From: Pelobates cultripes
Taxonomy: Eukaryota; Chordata; Amphibia; Anura; Pelobatidae
Assembly: GCA_933207985.1 (NCBI GenBank)
Contig: OW240913.1
Coordinates: 270,589,081 to 270,653,080, forward strand
DNA length: 64,000 nt
Direction of reading: 5' to 3'
This document shows positions 10,397 to 22,056 of the stretch, piece by piece. Under the pieces are notes generated by a model. The model saw only the letters and a list, made by a program, of their open reading frames with translations, was not told the DNA's origin and did no database searches. The position numbers and the translations under genes were made by a program. The number at the start of each line of letters is the position of its first letter. The first letter of the stretch is position 1.

Positions 10397-11831
10397 CAGT
10401 GGCAGATCCAGAGCCTGATCTCGGGAGGGGCACTTGTAGATTATTTAAAGAAATAATCCAGACACAATAACCACTACAGCTCAGTGTAGTGGTTATGGTG
10501 TCAATAGTGCCGGGACCCCCTTCCACAGTAAGTAGTCAAACAGTTTAAGAACAGTTTGACAACTTACCTGAGATCTGCTGGGAATGGGGCTGTAGTAGGG
10601 CATAGGAGCAGTGGTGTGTGTGAGTGGTGCAATGTGTAAGGGGTGCAGTGTGTGTGTGAAGGTTGCAGTGTGTGAGTGAGGGCGGCAGTGTATGTCAGGG
10701 ATGCAGTGTATGTGTGGGACAGTATGTGTGTGTAACAGTTGCAGTGTGTGTGTATGGGGGGCAGTGTGTGTATGGGGGGGCAGTATGTGTGTGTATGGGG
10801 GGCAGTATGTGTGTATGAGGGGCAGTGCGTGTGTATGAGGGGCAGTGCGTGTGTATGAGGGGCAGTTTGTGCGTATGAGGGCAGTTTGTGTGTATGGCGG
10901 GCAGTTTGTGTGTGTATGGGGGCAGTGTGTGTGTGTATGGGGGGCAGTATGTGTGTATGTGGGGCAGTATGTGTGTATGTGGGGCAGTATGTGTGTATGT
11001 GGGGAAGTATGTGTGTATGGGGGCCAGTGTATGTGTATGAGGGGCAGTGTGTGTGTATGATGGGCAGTGTGTGTGTATGATGGGCAGTGTGTGTGTATGG
11101 GGGCAGTTTGTGTATGTGGGGGGCAGTGTGTGTGTGGGGGCAGTGTGTGTGGATGGGGGGCAGTGTGTGTGTGGATGGGGGGCTGTATGTGTGTGGGGGC
11201 AGTATGTGTGTATAGAGGGCTGTATGTGTGTGTATAGGGGGCAGTATGTGTGTATAGGGGCAGCTTGTGTGAATGGGGGGGCAGTTTGTGTGAATGAGGG
11301 GCAGTTTGTGTGAATGGGGGGGGCAGTATTGGGGGCAATGTGTGTGTGTGGCTTTTTTTTTTTATAATATATATTTTTTTAATTTAATTAAAATAAATAT
11401 CCTATGTCCCCCCTCCCTTCTTACCTTTACTGGGAGGAGGGGGGACATATTTCGATCCCTGGTGATCCCAGTGGGGGATTCCCTGGTGGTCCCAGCGGGG
11501 ACAGTGAACTCTAGCCCACGCTCCCGGGTTAGAGTTCACTCTCGCGAGATTTGAAAAGTTGCCGTGGTAACCGCGGCAACGCTTCAAATCTCGCGAGAGG
11601 AGGACCCGGAGGAGCTGCAGGCTGAGCTCCCGGGTCCTCTCTCCCTCCCTCCCTCCCCTGCCGGCTGTAAGCACAGTGCCTGCGGACCGGGGAGGGAGAG
11701 CTCTGATCTCCCCCCGGTCCGCAGGCACATTGCAGGGCTAGCACCTGCATGTGCTGCTGGCAGGGGAGGGAGACCGTCGGATTTCTCGGGGGGGCAATTG
11801 CCCCGTTGCCCCCCCCCTGGATCCGCCACTG
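10397..11831. mobile_element. hAT-type non-autonomous element, CAGTGGC(A/G)GATCCAG termini, perfect TSD
   Basis: The element starts CAGTGGCAGATCCAG and ends CTGGATCCGCCACTG. It is flanked by the identical 8-bp repeat ATGTATGC (10389-10396 and 11832-11839). Subterminal sequence includes a ccactaca/tgtagtgg hairpin near 10480. A GGGGCAGTGTGTGTGTATG minisatellite fills the middle, and the CGCGAGA module precedes the right end. No transposase frame exists. An inverted, partial relative lies at 50095-50755. Confidence 0.92.
10600..11350. repeat. G/T-rich minisatellite (ggggcagtgtgtgtgtat units)
   Basis: About 35 imperfect units of 18-24 bp. A 281-codon open frame on the minus strand (His/Thr/Pro-rich) is produced by the repeat and is not a gene. 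Confidence 0.95.
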
Positions 11832-11839
11832 ATGTATGC

Positions 11840-12450
11840 TATGTGTTGGCTATGTGTGATATTTGTAATGGGTGGATTGACTGTGTGATATGCTTGTATT
11901 GGTCGTAGGTGATATTTTTGCTGGGTTAGTTGGCTGTGTGTGATGGGTATTTAATTCAGCTAAAAATATGTTTTTAGGCCTATGTGTGAGTCCCACAGTC
12001 AGATGCACACAGTTATACATATACACTGTTAAATACAGACACATGCACACAGTCACAGGCAGATAGTCACATACACAGGATCAGGTAGAAACATACAGGT
12101 ACGGGCAGTTACACACATACACAGTTACAGGCAGATAAACACATTCAGAGAAAGGACTGGGGGCACACCCGAGACCTGCATTTTGCATGAAAGGTGCTGC
12201 CGCAGTGACCAAACTTCATACATGAAAAGAAAAATTATTTCCGGCGCACTCAGACTACGAAAAAAAATATAACACAAAAAGGCTTCTAAATTTCCTATCT
12301 AAGAATAAATATGGGGATTTAGTTCCACCATATGGCCATATGATGTTAAGCCCACCACTGCTTTCAAAGTACCCCAATGTTGGTGGGTCCTACGCTAAAA
12401 TGTGTGGGACATTTAGAAGCCTTCTTTGTGTTGTATTTTTTGTCGCGTGT
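11840..12450. other. Unassigned; possible retroelement 3' fragment at 12130-12450
   Basis: About 11840-12130 has scattered tgtgtgat words and a tacacacagtcaca region. From 12130 the sequence resembles terminal debris of a longer element, with an inverted aaggcttctaaatttcc/atttagaagccttc pair near 12280 and 12410. I cannot name it. Confidence 0.35.
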
Positions 12451-13655
12451 GTGTATGAACTCAGCCGTCTGTGTGTGTGTATGAACTCAGCAGTCTGTGT
12501 GTGTGTGTATGGACTCAGCAGTCTGTGTGTGTGTGTGTGTGTGTATGGACTCAGCAGTATGTGAGTGTGTGTATGGACTCAGCAGTGTATGTATGTGTGT
12601 GGACTCAGCAGTCTGTGTGTGTGTGTTTATGGACTCAGCAGTGTGTGTCTGTGTGTGGATTCAGCAGTCTGTGTGTGTGTGTGTGTATGGACTCAGCAGT
12701 CTGTGTGTGTATGGACAGAGCAGTTTGTGTGGGTACGGACTCGGCAGAGTCTGTGTGTGTGTGTGTGTGTATTTACTCAGCAGTCTGTGAGTGTGTATGG
12801 ACTCGGCAGTCTGTGTGTGTGTGTGCATGGACTCAGCAGTCTCTGTGTGTGTGTATATGTGTGTATGGACATAGCAGTCTGTGTGTATGTATGTGTGTGT
12901 ATGGACTCAGCAGTCTATGTGTGTGTGCATGGACTCAGCAGTCTGTGTGTGTGTATGTGTGTGTATGGACTCAGCAGTCTGTGTGTGTGTGTATGGACTC
13001 AGCAGTCTGTGTGTGTGTGTATGGACTCAGCAGTATGTGAGTGTGTGTATGGACTCAGCAGTGTATGTATGTGTGTGTGTGGACTCAGCAGTCTGTGTGT
13101 GTGTGTGTTTATGGACTCAGCAGTGTGTGTCTGTGTGTGGATTCAGCAGTCTGTGTGTGTGTGTATGGACTCAGCAGTCTGTGTGTGTATGGACAGAGCA
13201 GTCTGTGTGGGTACGGACTCGGCAGAGTCTGTGTGTGTGTGTGTGTGTGTATTTACTCAGCAGTCTGTGAGTGTGTATGGACTTGGCAGTCTGTGTGTGT
13301 GTGCATGGACTCAGCAGTCTCTGTGTGTGTGTATATGTGTGTATGGACATAGCAGTCTGTGTGTATGTATGTGTGTGTATGGACTCAGCAGTCTATGTGT
13401 GTGTGCATGGACTCAGCAGTCTGTGTGTATGTATGTGTGTGTGTGTATGGACTCAGCAGTCTGTGTGTGTGTATGGACTCAGCAGTCTCTGTGTGTGTGT
13501 GTATGGACTCAGCAGTCTGTGTGTGTGTGTGGACTCAGCACGTGTGTGTGTATGGACTCAGCAGTGTGTGTCTGTGTGTGGACTCAGCAGTCTGTGTGTG
13601 TGTGTGTGTGTGTATGGACTCAGCAGTCTGTGTGTGTATGGACTCAGCAGTCTAT
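12451..13655. repeat. Minisatellite (tatggactcagcagtctgtg units) with higher-order duplication
   Basis: About 40 imperfect units of 24-36 bp share the core GGACTCAGCAGTCTGTGTGT and differ in the length of the TG run. A block of about 478 bp (12541-13018) is repeated at 13019-13490, with the same order of variant units (gtatgtgag, gtgtatgtatg, tttatgg, ggattc, ggacagag, gggtacggactcgg). Open frames of up to 366 codons are artefacts of a stop-free period. Confidence 0.95.
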
Positions 13656-13935
13656 CAATAATTAAAATTCCTGTGAGTTGTTGTGTAGGAAGGGCCCCAG
13701 TGCATTGCTTTGCCCGGGAGCCCTTAACTCTGTTAAAATGGTACTGACTGTGTCAGTGAGCTTCTATTTAGTGAGCATGTGTGTGTCAGTGAGCTTGTGT
13801 GTGTGTCTGAACTTCTTTGTAGTGAGCCTTCTGTTTATACAAGTGAGTTTGTCTGTAGTAAGCTTGTGTGTGAGTCAGAGAGTTTTGTCTGTCAGTACGC
13901 CTATTTGCGCATGTAAGTGAGCTTGTGTGCTTACT

Positions 13936-13940
<5 letters not shown>

Positions 13941-13972
<32 letters not shown>
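13941..13972. repeat. (AT)n microsatellite
   Basis: An uninterrupted AT tract of about 32 bp. Confidence 0.95.
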
Positions 13973-13974
<2 letters not shown>

Positions 13975-14159
13975 ACTTGTAGGAATGGCACAATTTTTTT
14001 TTCCAGGGCTGCTTTGGATTCCCAGTTTGGCTCTGCCAGCGAGTGCACTTTACTGCTGAATCATCTGTGTGAGCTGCTGCACACTTTAGCCCTGTTACAC
14101 GCGTCTGGGAGCTGCTGTTGACAGGTACTAGTAGTCTAGAGATTGGGACATGGGGTATA

Positions 14160-14460
14160 TGCTCAGCTATCTGTATAATACAGATCTGTGTGTATATAAT
14201 ATACCGGGATAGTCAGTGCTTCCTGTATAGTGCTGCTCTCTGTATAATACAGGCCTGTGCCTGTATAATATCCCGGGACATTCAGTGCTCCCTCTATAGT
14301 GCTGCTCTCTGTCTTGGGATATTATACACAAACAGACCTGTATTATACAGAGAGCAGCACTATACAGGGAGCACTGAGTGTCCCAATTTATTTTACACAC
14401 AACTCTGTATTATACAGAGAGCACTGACTGTCCAGGGATATTATACCCAGACAGTAATTG
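14160..14460. repeat. Tandem and inverted repeat cluster
   Basis: The phrase ctgctctctgtataatacag, with neighbouring cagtgctccct(g)tatagtg, occurs twice forward (14230-14290) and at least twice inverted (14330-14420). The segment can fold into long hairpins. No coding content is supported. Confidence 0.7.
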
Positions 14461-14589
14461 ATAGCTGTGCTGCAAAATGTCCTTGGAAATTTTTTTTAAA
14501 TGTTGGCAACTATGGCACTCTATCAAGGGTAATGTGTTTGTTTTTTAATAATCCCTGGTGGAAAATAATGAATCCTCCACGAGGGATTA

Positions 14590-14744
14590 TTAAAAAAACA
14601 AAACACATTGTGTCGGGGGCGGGGCTTAACATGCAACAGGGGCGGGGTGAAACTGCGGCGAGGGCGGGGTTAAATGTGCCCCCCTACTTTTGTTCCTGGC
14701 CCTCCATGTGTCCCCCCTAAAAATGAATCCTAGAGACGCCACTG
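14590..14744. mobile_element. Right end of a hAT-like element
   Basis: The segment ends CCTAGAGACGCCACTG, the inverse of a CAGTGGCGTCTCTAGG-type hAT terminus. The following 8 bp, gctagagg, are T2 MITE sequence (compare 1868-1875), so the hAT landed inside a T2 copy. The left end was not located. Confidence 0.5.
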
Positions 14745-15071
14745 GCTAGAGGCATTTGCGTGCTTCTTACTGTGAAAATCACAGTGAGAAGACGCCAGCG
14801 TCCATAGGAAAGCATTATGAATGCTTTCCTATGAGACTGGCTGAATGCGCACGCAGCTCCTGCCGCGCATGCGGATTTAGCCGAAGAGGAGGATCGGAGG
14901 CGGAGAGGAGGAGGAGAGCTCACTGCCCGGCGCTGGAAAAAAGGTAAGTTTAACCCCTTTCCTCTCCCCAGAGCCCGGCGGGAGTGGGGCCCTGAGGGTG
15001 GGGGCACCCTCAGGGCACTATAGTGCCAGGAAAAACGAGTATATTTTCCTGGCACTTTAGTGGTCCTTTAA
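14745..15071. mobile_element. T2-type MITE, copy C (left part missing)
   Basis: It matches copy A from gctagaggc(a/g) onward and ends GGCACTTTAGTGGTCCTTTAA. It includes an aaagcattat/ataatgcttt-type hairpin around 14810-14835. The left third is absent where the hAT end abuts. Confidence 0.75.
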
Positions 15072-16180
15072 CAGACTCCTAAAAGAACGTCCTTAGGTTA
15101 GAAAGTCTGGAGTTCAGATAAAACACATTGGCAGAAGTTTGGCACAGTGACGATACCATAACTGTGATTGGTTGTAAACGCAGAAGAAGCCCTTGCAGAG
15201 CTTGGAGGTATACCTGCCTGCCGAGAACGAATGGTCTAGTATAGGGGTAGGCAACCTTTGACATTCCAGATTCTGTGGACTTCATCGAGGTGTAAGCATT
15301 GGAGTGCATGTGCTGGACAGTACACAGGTAGCTTTTATAACCTGTTGGCTACTACAACGAGGCATAGTTCCTCGCGCACAGATTGGGAACTGCTGATGTG
15401 GACTCTTTCAAATCATAATGTCAGTTACCTTATAGCAGGTTACTGGCTCATTCCTGTCCCTCTCTATACACACACTAAGCTCTTGTTGTTTATTGTTTTT
15501 TCTTTTATAAGCCACTTTTGACCCAATGTCTTGACTTTTTCATGTACATAGCTTTTTTTTTATTATACTAGTTATTCTAGTGATTTATATTTTTGTTGAT
15601 ACCTGTGAAGGAATTGATGACACTGTTTTTTTTTGTTTGTTTGTTTGTTTTTTTATTGGAAGTGATAATTACCTTTATTTTAGAAATATATTATTTAATA
15701 TGAAGTATTGTGTGTTGGAATTTTGCTCATTCATTAATTTTAGATTCTCCTGACATTTTCAATAAGCTGTACTGTTAGTAGCGCCTGTAGGTTATTTACC
15801 AAGCAAGCTATTTGAACATGTTTATTTATTTAATTTTGTCACCCCTTCTGTATGTATACTATTATATCACTATTTCAGAAATATTGCAAGATAAAGGACA
15901 CTGTATACTATCTAATGTTCTTCATTCCTCAGAAACGTCAATACAGGATGAAATTAAATATAAAAATTGTATACATTTTCATAATTTAACTTTTTAAATT
16001 TGTCTGAAAACCAATATGTACACAAAATAGTTTTTGTACTATATGTGTTAGTTATGCATCCTTTGTTTCAAATAATGCTAATATTTTTTCAAACAAAATG
16101 TTCTTGGTAGTGAAGTGGTTAAAGCAGGCTGTGTATATGGGTTAGGGTCGTTCTACAGCTAGAGGTAACAACATTCGGCT
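15072..16180. other. No feature recognised
   Basis: AT-rich sequence with homopolymer T runs and a (TTTG)n patch near 15635. No coding or transposon signature was seen. Confidence 0.4.
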
Positions 16181-16185
16181 CCATA

Positions 16186-16485
16186 TACACCTCCCAATTG
16201 TCCCAAGTGTTAAGAAAAGACCCCCTCCCTTATTTTCTGTCCTAAGGTCCCTCTTTCATAGGGGATCAGTATTGTTTGTGTGTCTTGAGTGTATTCCAGA
16301 ACATCACATCATTAATACAGTAATGTGTCTTTAAAATGCAATAAATGTGTTTAGAAATCAGTCTGTGTAAATAAGATATAATAATAATTGCTGTTTTTAT
16401 GTCACCTAAAATTTCGCAGAACACCCACTCACACTCCTAAAATTAATGTGTCCCTTTTTTCTATTTTACATGTTGAAAGGTATGG
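16186..16485 (+). repeat. Interspersed repeat with TACCTCCC / GGGAGGTA ends, copy 1
   Basis: The copy opens cacctcccaattgtccc, contains gtaatgtgtctttaaaatgc-aataaatgtg and gtcacctaaaat, and ends near gttgaaaggtatgg. The same ordered words occur at 20833, 23805 (minus), 24576, 25980, 27250, 36262 (minus) and 55920 (minus). The inverse ends suggest a DNA transposon. There is no coding capacity. Confidence 0.6.
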
Positions 16486-17608
16486 GCTAGATCTGCTGTA
16501 AAAACATACTTCAGAAACGTTTTTGTTTTTTGCTTCTTCTATCTAACATTATTATTTAATATATTGATCACAACCGAACTGTTGAGTTTTCAGAATGTAG
16601 AATAAACCCCAGGATAACTAAAGACTGTGATAGCATTCCAATACAAATAACTTTTTTAAGCAAATATTGTACAGTTATTAGTTATATACAAGAAAAATAT
16701 ACCATGAAAGTTCAACCACCCGTAAACAATATACAGTTATATTGTAGAATAATAAGTGTAACAAAATACACAGAAGTACCTAGGTGTCTGCATAAATACA
16801 AATAAATGTGGAACAAATTTGTTTTTTTTCCCTAGGTGAAGGGTCTACTTATACCAATAGTTGCACGTTCCATTAGTAGGTTATCTATTTACAATCAAGA
16901 GCTCAAACTATGCTGGTTCCTGTTCTGCTTATTTCAGAGATAAAGTGCATCTTGTACCATATCTTGTCTAGGTCTGCTGAGATCGTCGCAGCATACAGTA
17001 ATGTGTGTAATATGAGTATGGCATTTCTCTCCTTAACGTTCCACATAAATTTATCTGCGGGAAATCTGTGGTGTAAATCAACATATCTGAATTCCCCTTT
17101 ACCACATCAAAGTCTAACCATGCCCACGCTTCAGACAGGTTTTCATATGTATAATATGGCACCAGACAGGGCATTGGGTCATTGTATGTCGTGAAAATAT
17201 GAAAGAGGAAATCCAACAAACCTTTTTCTTATGGTTTCTTTTTCTATCACTTTTATGGTTTCAGAAGAGTAGCAGTTGTCATGAAAGGGTCTCGGCCAGA
17301 ACGGACATAATTAAAAATTCTATTTTAGTTCATGAATCCATTGAAATATATATGACTTGATTATTCATCTAATTTACCAAAGTGGGCAAGAGCAAAACCT
17401 AGTTAAATACCCAACATGTATTGATCAAGATAAGTGGTCTGGAATAGAGCTCGTAAATATAAACAAAACATTCCCAAGATTTTAATATTTAATAATATAT
17501 ACAACAATAATATTTTAATATATTGTTGTTGACTTATCCTCTATATTTAACATATCTGTTTGTAAGCCCTGAAATTGAGAGAAAAAAAATTATAGAAAAT
17601 CACACACC
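16486..17608. other. No feature recognised
   Basis: AT-rich, with an aatattttaat/attaaaatatt inverted patch near 17480-17520 and no gene. Confidence 0.4.
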
Positions 17609-17621
17609 TGTATTTACTTTT

Positions 17622-18097
17622 TTTGTAAATCTTTCTTTTATTGAGGCATAGGTAAGTTGGGTACAGAAAAGAAGATGGGGATACATATTAAATCGTCATA
17701 CATCCAATTTGTAATGAAACATACATTGATATATCCTCCAAGACATGGCTGCCTCATTTTACAGTTATAGTATATAGGCTAAGAGGACACATCGAAGCTC
17801 CCAGTAATACAGTGGTAGTGGGTAAAGATAGTAAGCCAGATTTGTATTGAAATGCACATGGTGGATAGTAAATTAATACCTAGCTATGGTTAGGGAGTTA
17901 TCAGTTCCACCTATAGTAGATAATTAATAAAACATGTTAAGCAAAGGTCAGCTGTATGAGCCTAACACACCGGCAATACTAAAACACATAGATTGATAAT
18001 AACAAATGTGCCTGGCAAGACAATTTATTCTTAACAGTAGCAGAGTAAGTGAGTACAGATTAGAATAAAATAACAGAAGGTAAGTGCTGTCGGAAGG
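17622..18097 (-). mobile_element. 5'-truncated L1-like retrotransposon with 13-bp TSD
   Basis: The 476-bp insert is flanked by the perfect repeat TGTATTTACTTTT at 17609-17621 and 18098-18110. Read on the minus strand it ends CTCAATAAAAGAAAGATTT, a polyadenylation signal close to the 3' end, as in L1-type insertions. Only 3' non-coding sequence is left, so the clade is uncertain. Confidence 0.7.
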
Positions 18098-18357
18098 TGT
18101 ATTTACTTTTATCTGGGAACACAGCCCCTCAATCTGATATATAATTGCTCTAAACTCTGCTGTTTGCACCTGTCAGTCAGCGTAGACAGAAAAGAAGATT
18201 AACATAATTTAGCAGCGATTTTCAATGTTTAATCTAACAGTGTCATTAAAGAGGCCATTAGTGATCTTGGTTGTAGAAGGAATGATATAGGCACTATCAG
18301 CTATACTTCATTCACAAAGTATAAACTATCCCTCCCTGCTAAATTATATTGCAAGAC

Positions 18358-18935
18358 TAAAGGATGACTCCAGCCACCATAGCCACTTCTGCATTTAGAA
18401 GTGGTCATGGTGGTAGGAGTCTGTATGTGCAGCGTTTCTACTTAAAACACTGCACATCCAGAGATATCTGCCCTTTTCTGCGGAGGACTAGTTAAACCCC
18501 CGGCACCCGTAGCTCAGTACTCTGTTTCAGGCTGTCTTAAATCAATCATGTGCAAAAATTACATGCATAGCGCTTACAACTGAAAGTTTTAGTGTCCCTC
18601 CTCTCTGTTTAGTGTTTGACTGTTTTTTCATTTTTGCTTTAAATCCCACCGCCTCTTTCTCCCTCACCTTCTTGTCTCAGAGTGTGCACATGTACTCTTG
18701 GCCAAGGAGAAGAGTCCAACCAAATGCTTCTCTGTGAGAAGCATTTGATTGGACCTCGCGAGAGAGGCGGTGACATTGACAGTAGTTTGGAAACCATTGC
18801 AGAGTCTTCACCCGGCTCTGCATTCCAGGTAAGTTTATGCTTAGTTTACAGGGGGGGATCTAATTGCTAATGCCCAACAGAGCATTGAAAAGTGAAAATG
18901 AGATGTATAACAAAGGGGTTGAAGTAAACCTTTAA
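18358..18935. mobile_element. T2-like MITE relative, diverged
   Basis: It starts taaaggatgactccag and has the family's subterminal hairpin (ccaccatagccacttct/agaagtggtcatggtgg at 18375-18413). A gcttctctg/cagagaagc hairpin lies near 18725. The right end appears as aaacctttaa near 18935. The end and the subfamily are approximate. Confidence 0.5.
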
Positions 18936-19821
18936 CTCTCATACCAGGGAGACTAAGGGAGCTTGGTTATCTAATGTGTTGGATTGCCTGGATCCTAAAT
19001 TATCCATAGTTTGGAAGTAGTGCAAGGTGTGTGTGTGGTGGGCTGCAAATTTACTGAATCTATATATATTTAAATATGTAATTTGCTAGTCCTTATCCTG
19101 GAAAAATATTTTACCTCTGCTCTATTTATGATCAGTTCCAAAGGAGAGACATTGTTTTTCTTTATTCAACAGTGATAAGTTTGTTCACACACTAATGGAA
19201 CATTGTAAATAAAGAAAGGAGGAAAATTAAAGTGAGAAACATTTTGGATGTACAAGGACCGTACAAGGACATGGAAGGGGGAAGACGACAAAAAGAAGTT
19301 GGAAGAAACCTTTTTGCAGAACCACCAGAGCTACATCTATCCACAGCACCCCATTGTGTATATTAACTGACCTACTCCTTATTTCAACAGGCAGATCATA
19401 TTTTAGAATTCCATAACATGTAGCTACTGATATTATCCATGCACATATTTATCAATTACACATGCACACCTGTCCTAAACCACTTGAGATTATTGGGAGG
19501 TTTTTCTTTTAATATATTTGTATTGGCAGATCACCCACAGCTCTCCATAATGGGTTGCTGTAATTGAAGCTGAGAAGTAACCAACATAATGAAGCAATCC
19601 GAAAACAAGAGTTACAATCCCAGGCATTTCCAAAGTGACAAATATTGAAAATATATAAAAAAGATTTTGTCTGCAGCTTTAAAACACTATACGTTTACCT
19701 TTCTTATGCACATCTTAAACATCCTAAATCAGTTTAAATAGTGGAGTGCTTCAAATCACTGAATCCCAGAAGATACCTAAATTAGCAGTATTAAAATACT
19801 AAAATATGATACATTCCTCCT
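18936..19821. other. No feature recognised
   Basis: AT-rich, with no gene and no clear repeat boundary. Confidence 0.4.
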
Positions 19822-20420
19822 TTAACCTCTTAAGGATGGAGGAAATTGCCCAAGTTCTGAAACAAATCAAAACCTAGAATTTGAGCTATATGTCTGTTCA
19901 CCCATAATTTACCTCTCTTATTTTAAGTGCAGTCGCACTTATTATATATCATTTTGTTCAGGAAAAATTTGGCTTTAATTTCACATCAAATATGTATGTA
20001 TGAACCATAATGTAATAGGAATTAAATCTAAATAAAGTGTGAGAATTTGAGAAATGGTTTTATTTTCCAACATCTGCATGGCATTTTAACTGTAAATATC
20101 ATAATACTGTTAGCTTTTACTGCAATAAAATACACATATTTGTATGCGGTGATGTCTGCCAAGTACGAGGATGTCCCTTATGTACAGGTTTCATGGTGTT
20201 TTGGAAAGTTAGAGGGTCAAATAAAGAGCTTGCCTATTTCACTTTTTGCACATCTTACACATTGAAATTTGCCAGATTGGTTTACTGGGCTTGTGTGCCT
20301 TTGAAACCATTCAGCAGCCCAGGAAAGAAAATTATCCCATCGTGGCATACCATTTGCAAAACTAGACAATCCAGGGTATTTAAGAGGTCATACACCCCGA
20401 ATTGCCAGTGGCTACCATTT
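19822..20420 (+). mobile_element. TTAA-family DNA transposon fragment (relative of 62799 element)
   Basis: It starts TTAACCTCTTAAGGATGGAG. It shares with 63600-63815 the words tgtacaggttt(c/t)at(g/a)gtgttttggaaagtta and cacattgaaatttgccagattgg. The stretch to 20420 (cagcccaggaaagaaaattatccc) continues beyond where the second copy is interrupted. No transposase. The right end is not clear and may lie near 20770. Confidence 0.5.
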
Positions 20421-20832
20421 TAATTTAACTATGTCTGAACTTGGGAGTGTAACTACCACTAATTTCAAACACTTCGGGACATGTATGTCACAGTGTTTCT
20501 TTAACCATAAAAAAAAAAAAAGCCACCAAACCCAGGCTAATGCAGGTACAAAGTTCCGCGGACCATTCCTCAGCAAGTTTAGCAGGTTTAGTGCCAAAAT
20601 TATAGTGGTAATGTCCAGTATATGGCTAAAAACTCAGATTTCCCTAAAGAAGTTCTGGCCACATGAGCTTTCGCTACAGCACTTTATTCTATTTTACTCT
20701 TAATGACTTATTGCACTATTATTGATCCTTTTCGTTTCTTTCTAAAAAAAACAGATACTATGTAGCGGTTAAGGATCCCATAAGTTTAATGTATGTATAT
20801 ATGTTTTATTTGTGATGCCACTTATGGGCTAT

Positions 20833-21545
20833 TTCCAAAACTGTCCCTCTGTCCCTCTTTTCTATCCTAATTTCCTTCTTTTCTATCCTAATTTCCTTCT
20901 TTTCTAGGAACTCCATATTGTTGGTGTGAGCTTCACAGAAATAATACTCACAATAATGCGTTTAGACTGGAAGAAAGAAGATTTCGTCTAAGGCCAAGGA
21001 AAGGGTTTTTTTTTACTGTAAGAACAATAAGGATGTGAAATTCTCTGCCTGAAGAAGTGGTTTTATCAGAGTACATACAGATGTTCAAACAGCTACTTGC
21101 AAAAACAGAATATTCAAGGATATAATCTTTCAATGTAGGGTAATAACTGCTTGATCCAAGGATAAATCTGACTGCCATTCTGGGGTCAAGAAGGAATGTT
21201 TTTCCTATCTTGTTGCAAAATTGGAAGTGCTTCAAACTGGGTTTTTTTTGCCTTCTTTTGGATCAACAGCAAAAAACGAATGTGAGGAAGGCTGAACGTG
21301 ATGGACACAAGTCTCTTTTCAGCTATGTAACTATGTAACTATCTTTAAACTGCAATAAATGTGTTAAGAAAAATTAATCTATGTAAATAAAATACATTGT
21401 TTTTTCAAAATTGCAGTATAGTTGCAAACATTATTATTAGTAAGCCACCTAAAATGTCTTAGAACATCTCAGGTCCTAGCAATCCCTCTTCCCAGATCCC
21501 TAAAATGAAAGTCTATCTTGGTCCATTTGAAATATGTGTCATGTA
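20833..21545 (+). repeat. TACCTCCC-family repeat, copy 2, split by a LINE tail
   Basis: The words gtccctctttt, aactccatattg and ataatactcacaataatg are on the left and tttaaactgcaataaatgtg and gtccatttgaaat on the right. In other copies these parts are contiguous, so 20961-21343 is an insertion. Confidence 0.6.
20961..21343 (+). mobile_element. CR1/L2-type LINE 3' end
   Basis: The plus strand has a decayed coding tail (…NSLPEEVVLSEYIQMF), then 3' UTR text ending ggctgaacgtgatggacacaag...cagctatgtaactatgtaactat. The short direct-repeat tail (ctatgtaa)n is typical of CR1/L2-clade LINEs. It is nested in a TACCTCCC-family repeat. It is 5'-truncated, with no reverse transcriptase left. Confidence 0.7.
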
Positions 21546-21823
21546 ATATAAAGACATAACAGTGAAATGTACATTAGGAGAAAGTAATTCCATGTTGGGG
21601 TTTTGGAGAAATGTGGTCTTGTAGTTTATGAATATATATGTTTATTTTTATGCATATAACAATGTTAAAAATACACAACAGATTTACAGAGAAGTACAGA
21701 GAACAGGACACAGATTGAGGAAAAAGTAGAAGGCTGAACGGGGAGTTAAATAAAGATTTTTTTAAGGGTTTGCTCTTTGTCACGACACTTGTTCTTTCTT
21801 TGATAAACTCACAGCTTGCATCA

Positions 21824-21952
21824 GAACATGTCAACGAAGCAGCTTTAACATTTTCATACCGTTTGCTGCGTAGCTGTGAAATTAAAGATGTGTTTGTGGC
21901 TAAACTGCAGGAAGTTGAGGCACAGAAAGAGAAGTACTGTAAGGACTTCTGA
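21824..21952 (+). CDS. Candidate 3' terminal coding exon of an unidentified host gene
   Basis: An open stretch to the TGA at 21950-21952 follows a pyrimidine-leaning tract ending in CAG at 21822-21824 (ttctttgataaactcacag). The peptide (from LASEHVNEAALTFSYRLL to KEKYCKDF) is an unbroken, charged, helix-like sequence of about 43 residues that looks like an ordinary protein C-terminus. It resembles no transposon protein I know and sits outside every recognised repeat. An AATAAA lies 105 bp downstream. I do not recognise the protein. The reading phase at the acceptor is not determinable, and an upstream exon was not found. It could be chance: the frame is only about 60 codons even when extended left. 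Confidence 0.3.
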   Translation, partial: EHVNEAALTFSYRLLRSCEIKDVFVAKLQEVEAQKEKYCKDF

Positions 21953-22056
21953 AATTCGAGCTGTGTAAACTGTTAACCCTTTTGCTGTATTTTGTTTTAT
22001 TATAACTGAAAGCAACCAGTTTTCAGTATTAATGATGTTCTAATATAGATACATTA

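Noticed and set aside
10493..11338. 281-codon His/Thr/Pro frame
   Set aside because: Product of the GGGGCAGTGTGTG minisatellite within a hAT element.
12565..13665. 366-codon open frame (Cys/Val/Ser-rich)
   Set aside because: It lies wholly in a TG-rich minisatellite; the stop-free period keeps several frames open at once and no start context or homologous motif exists.
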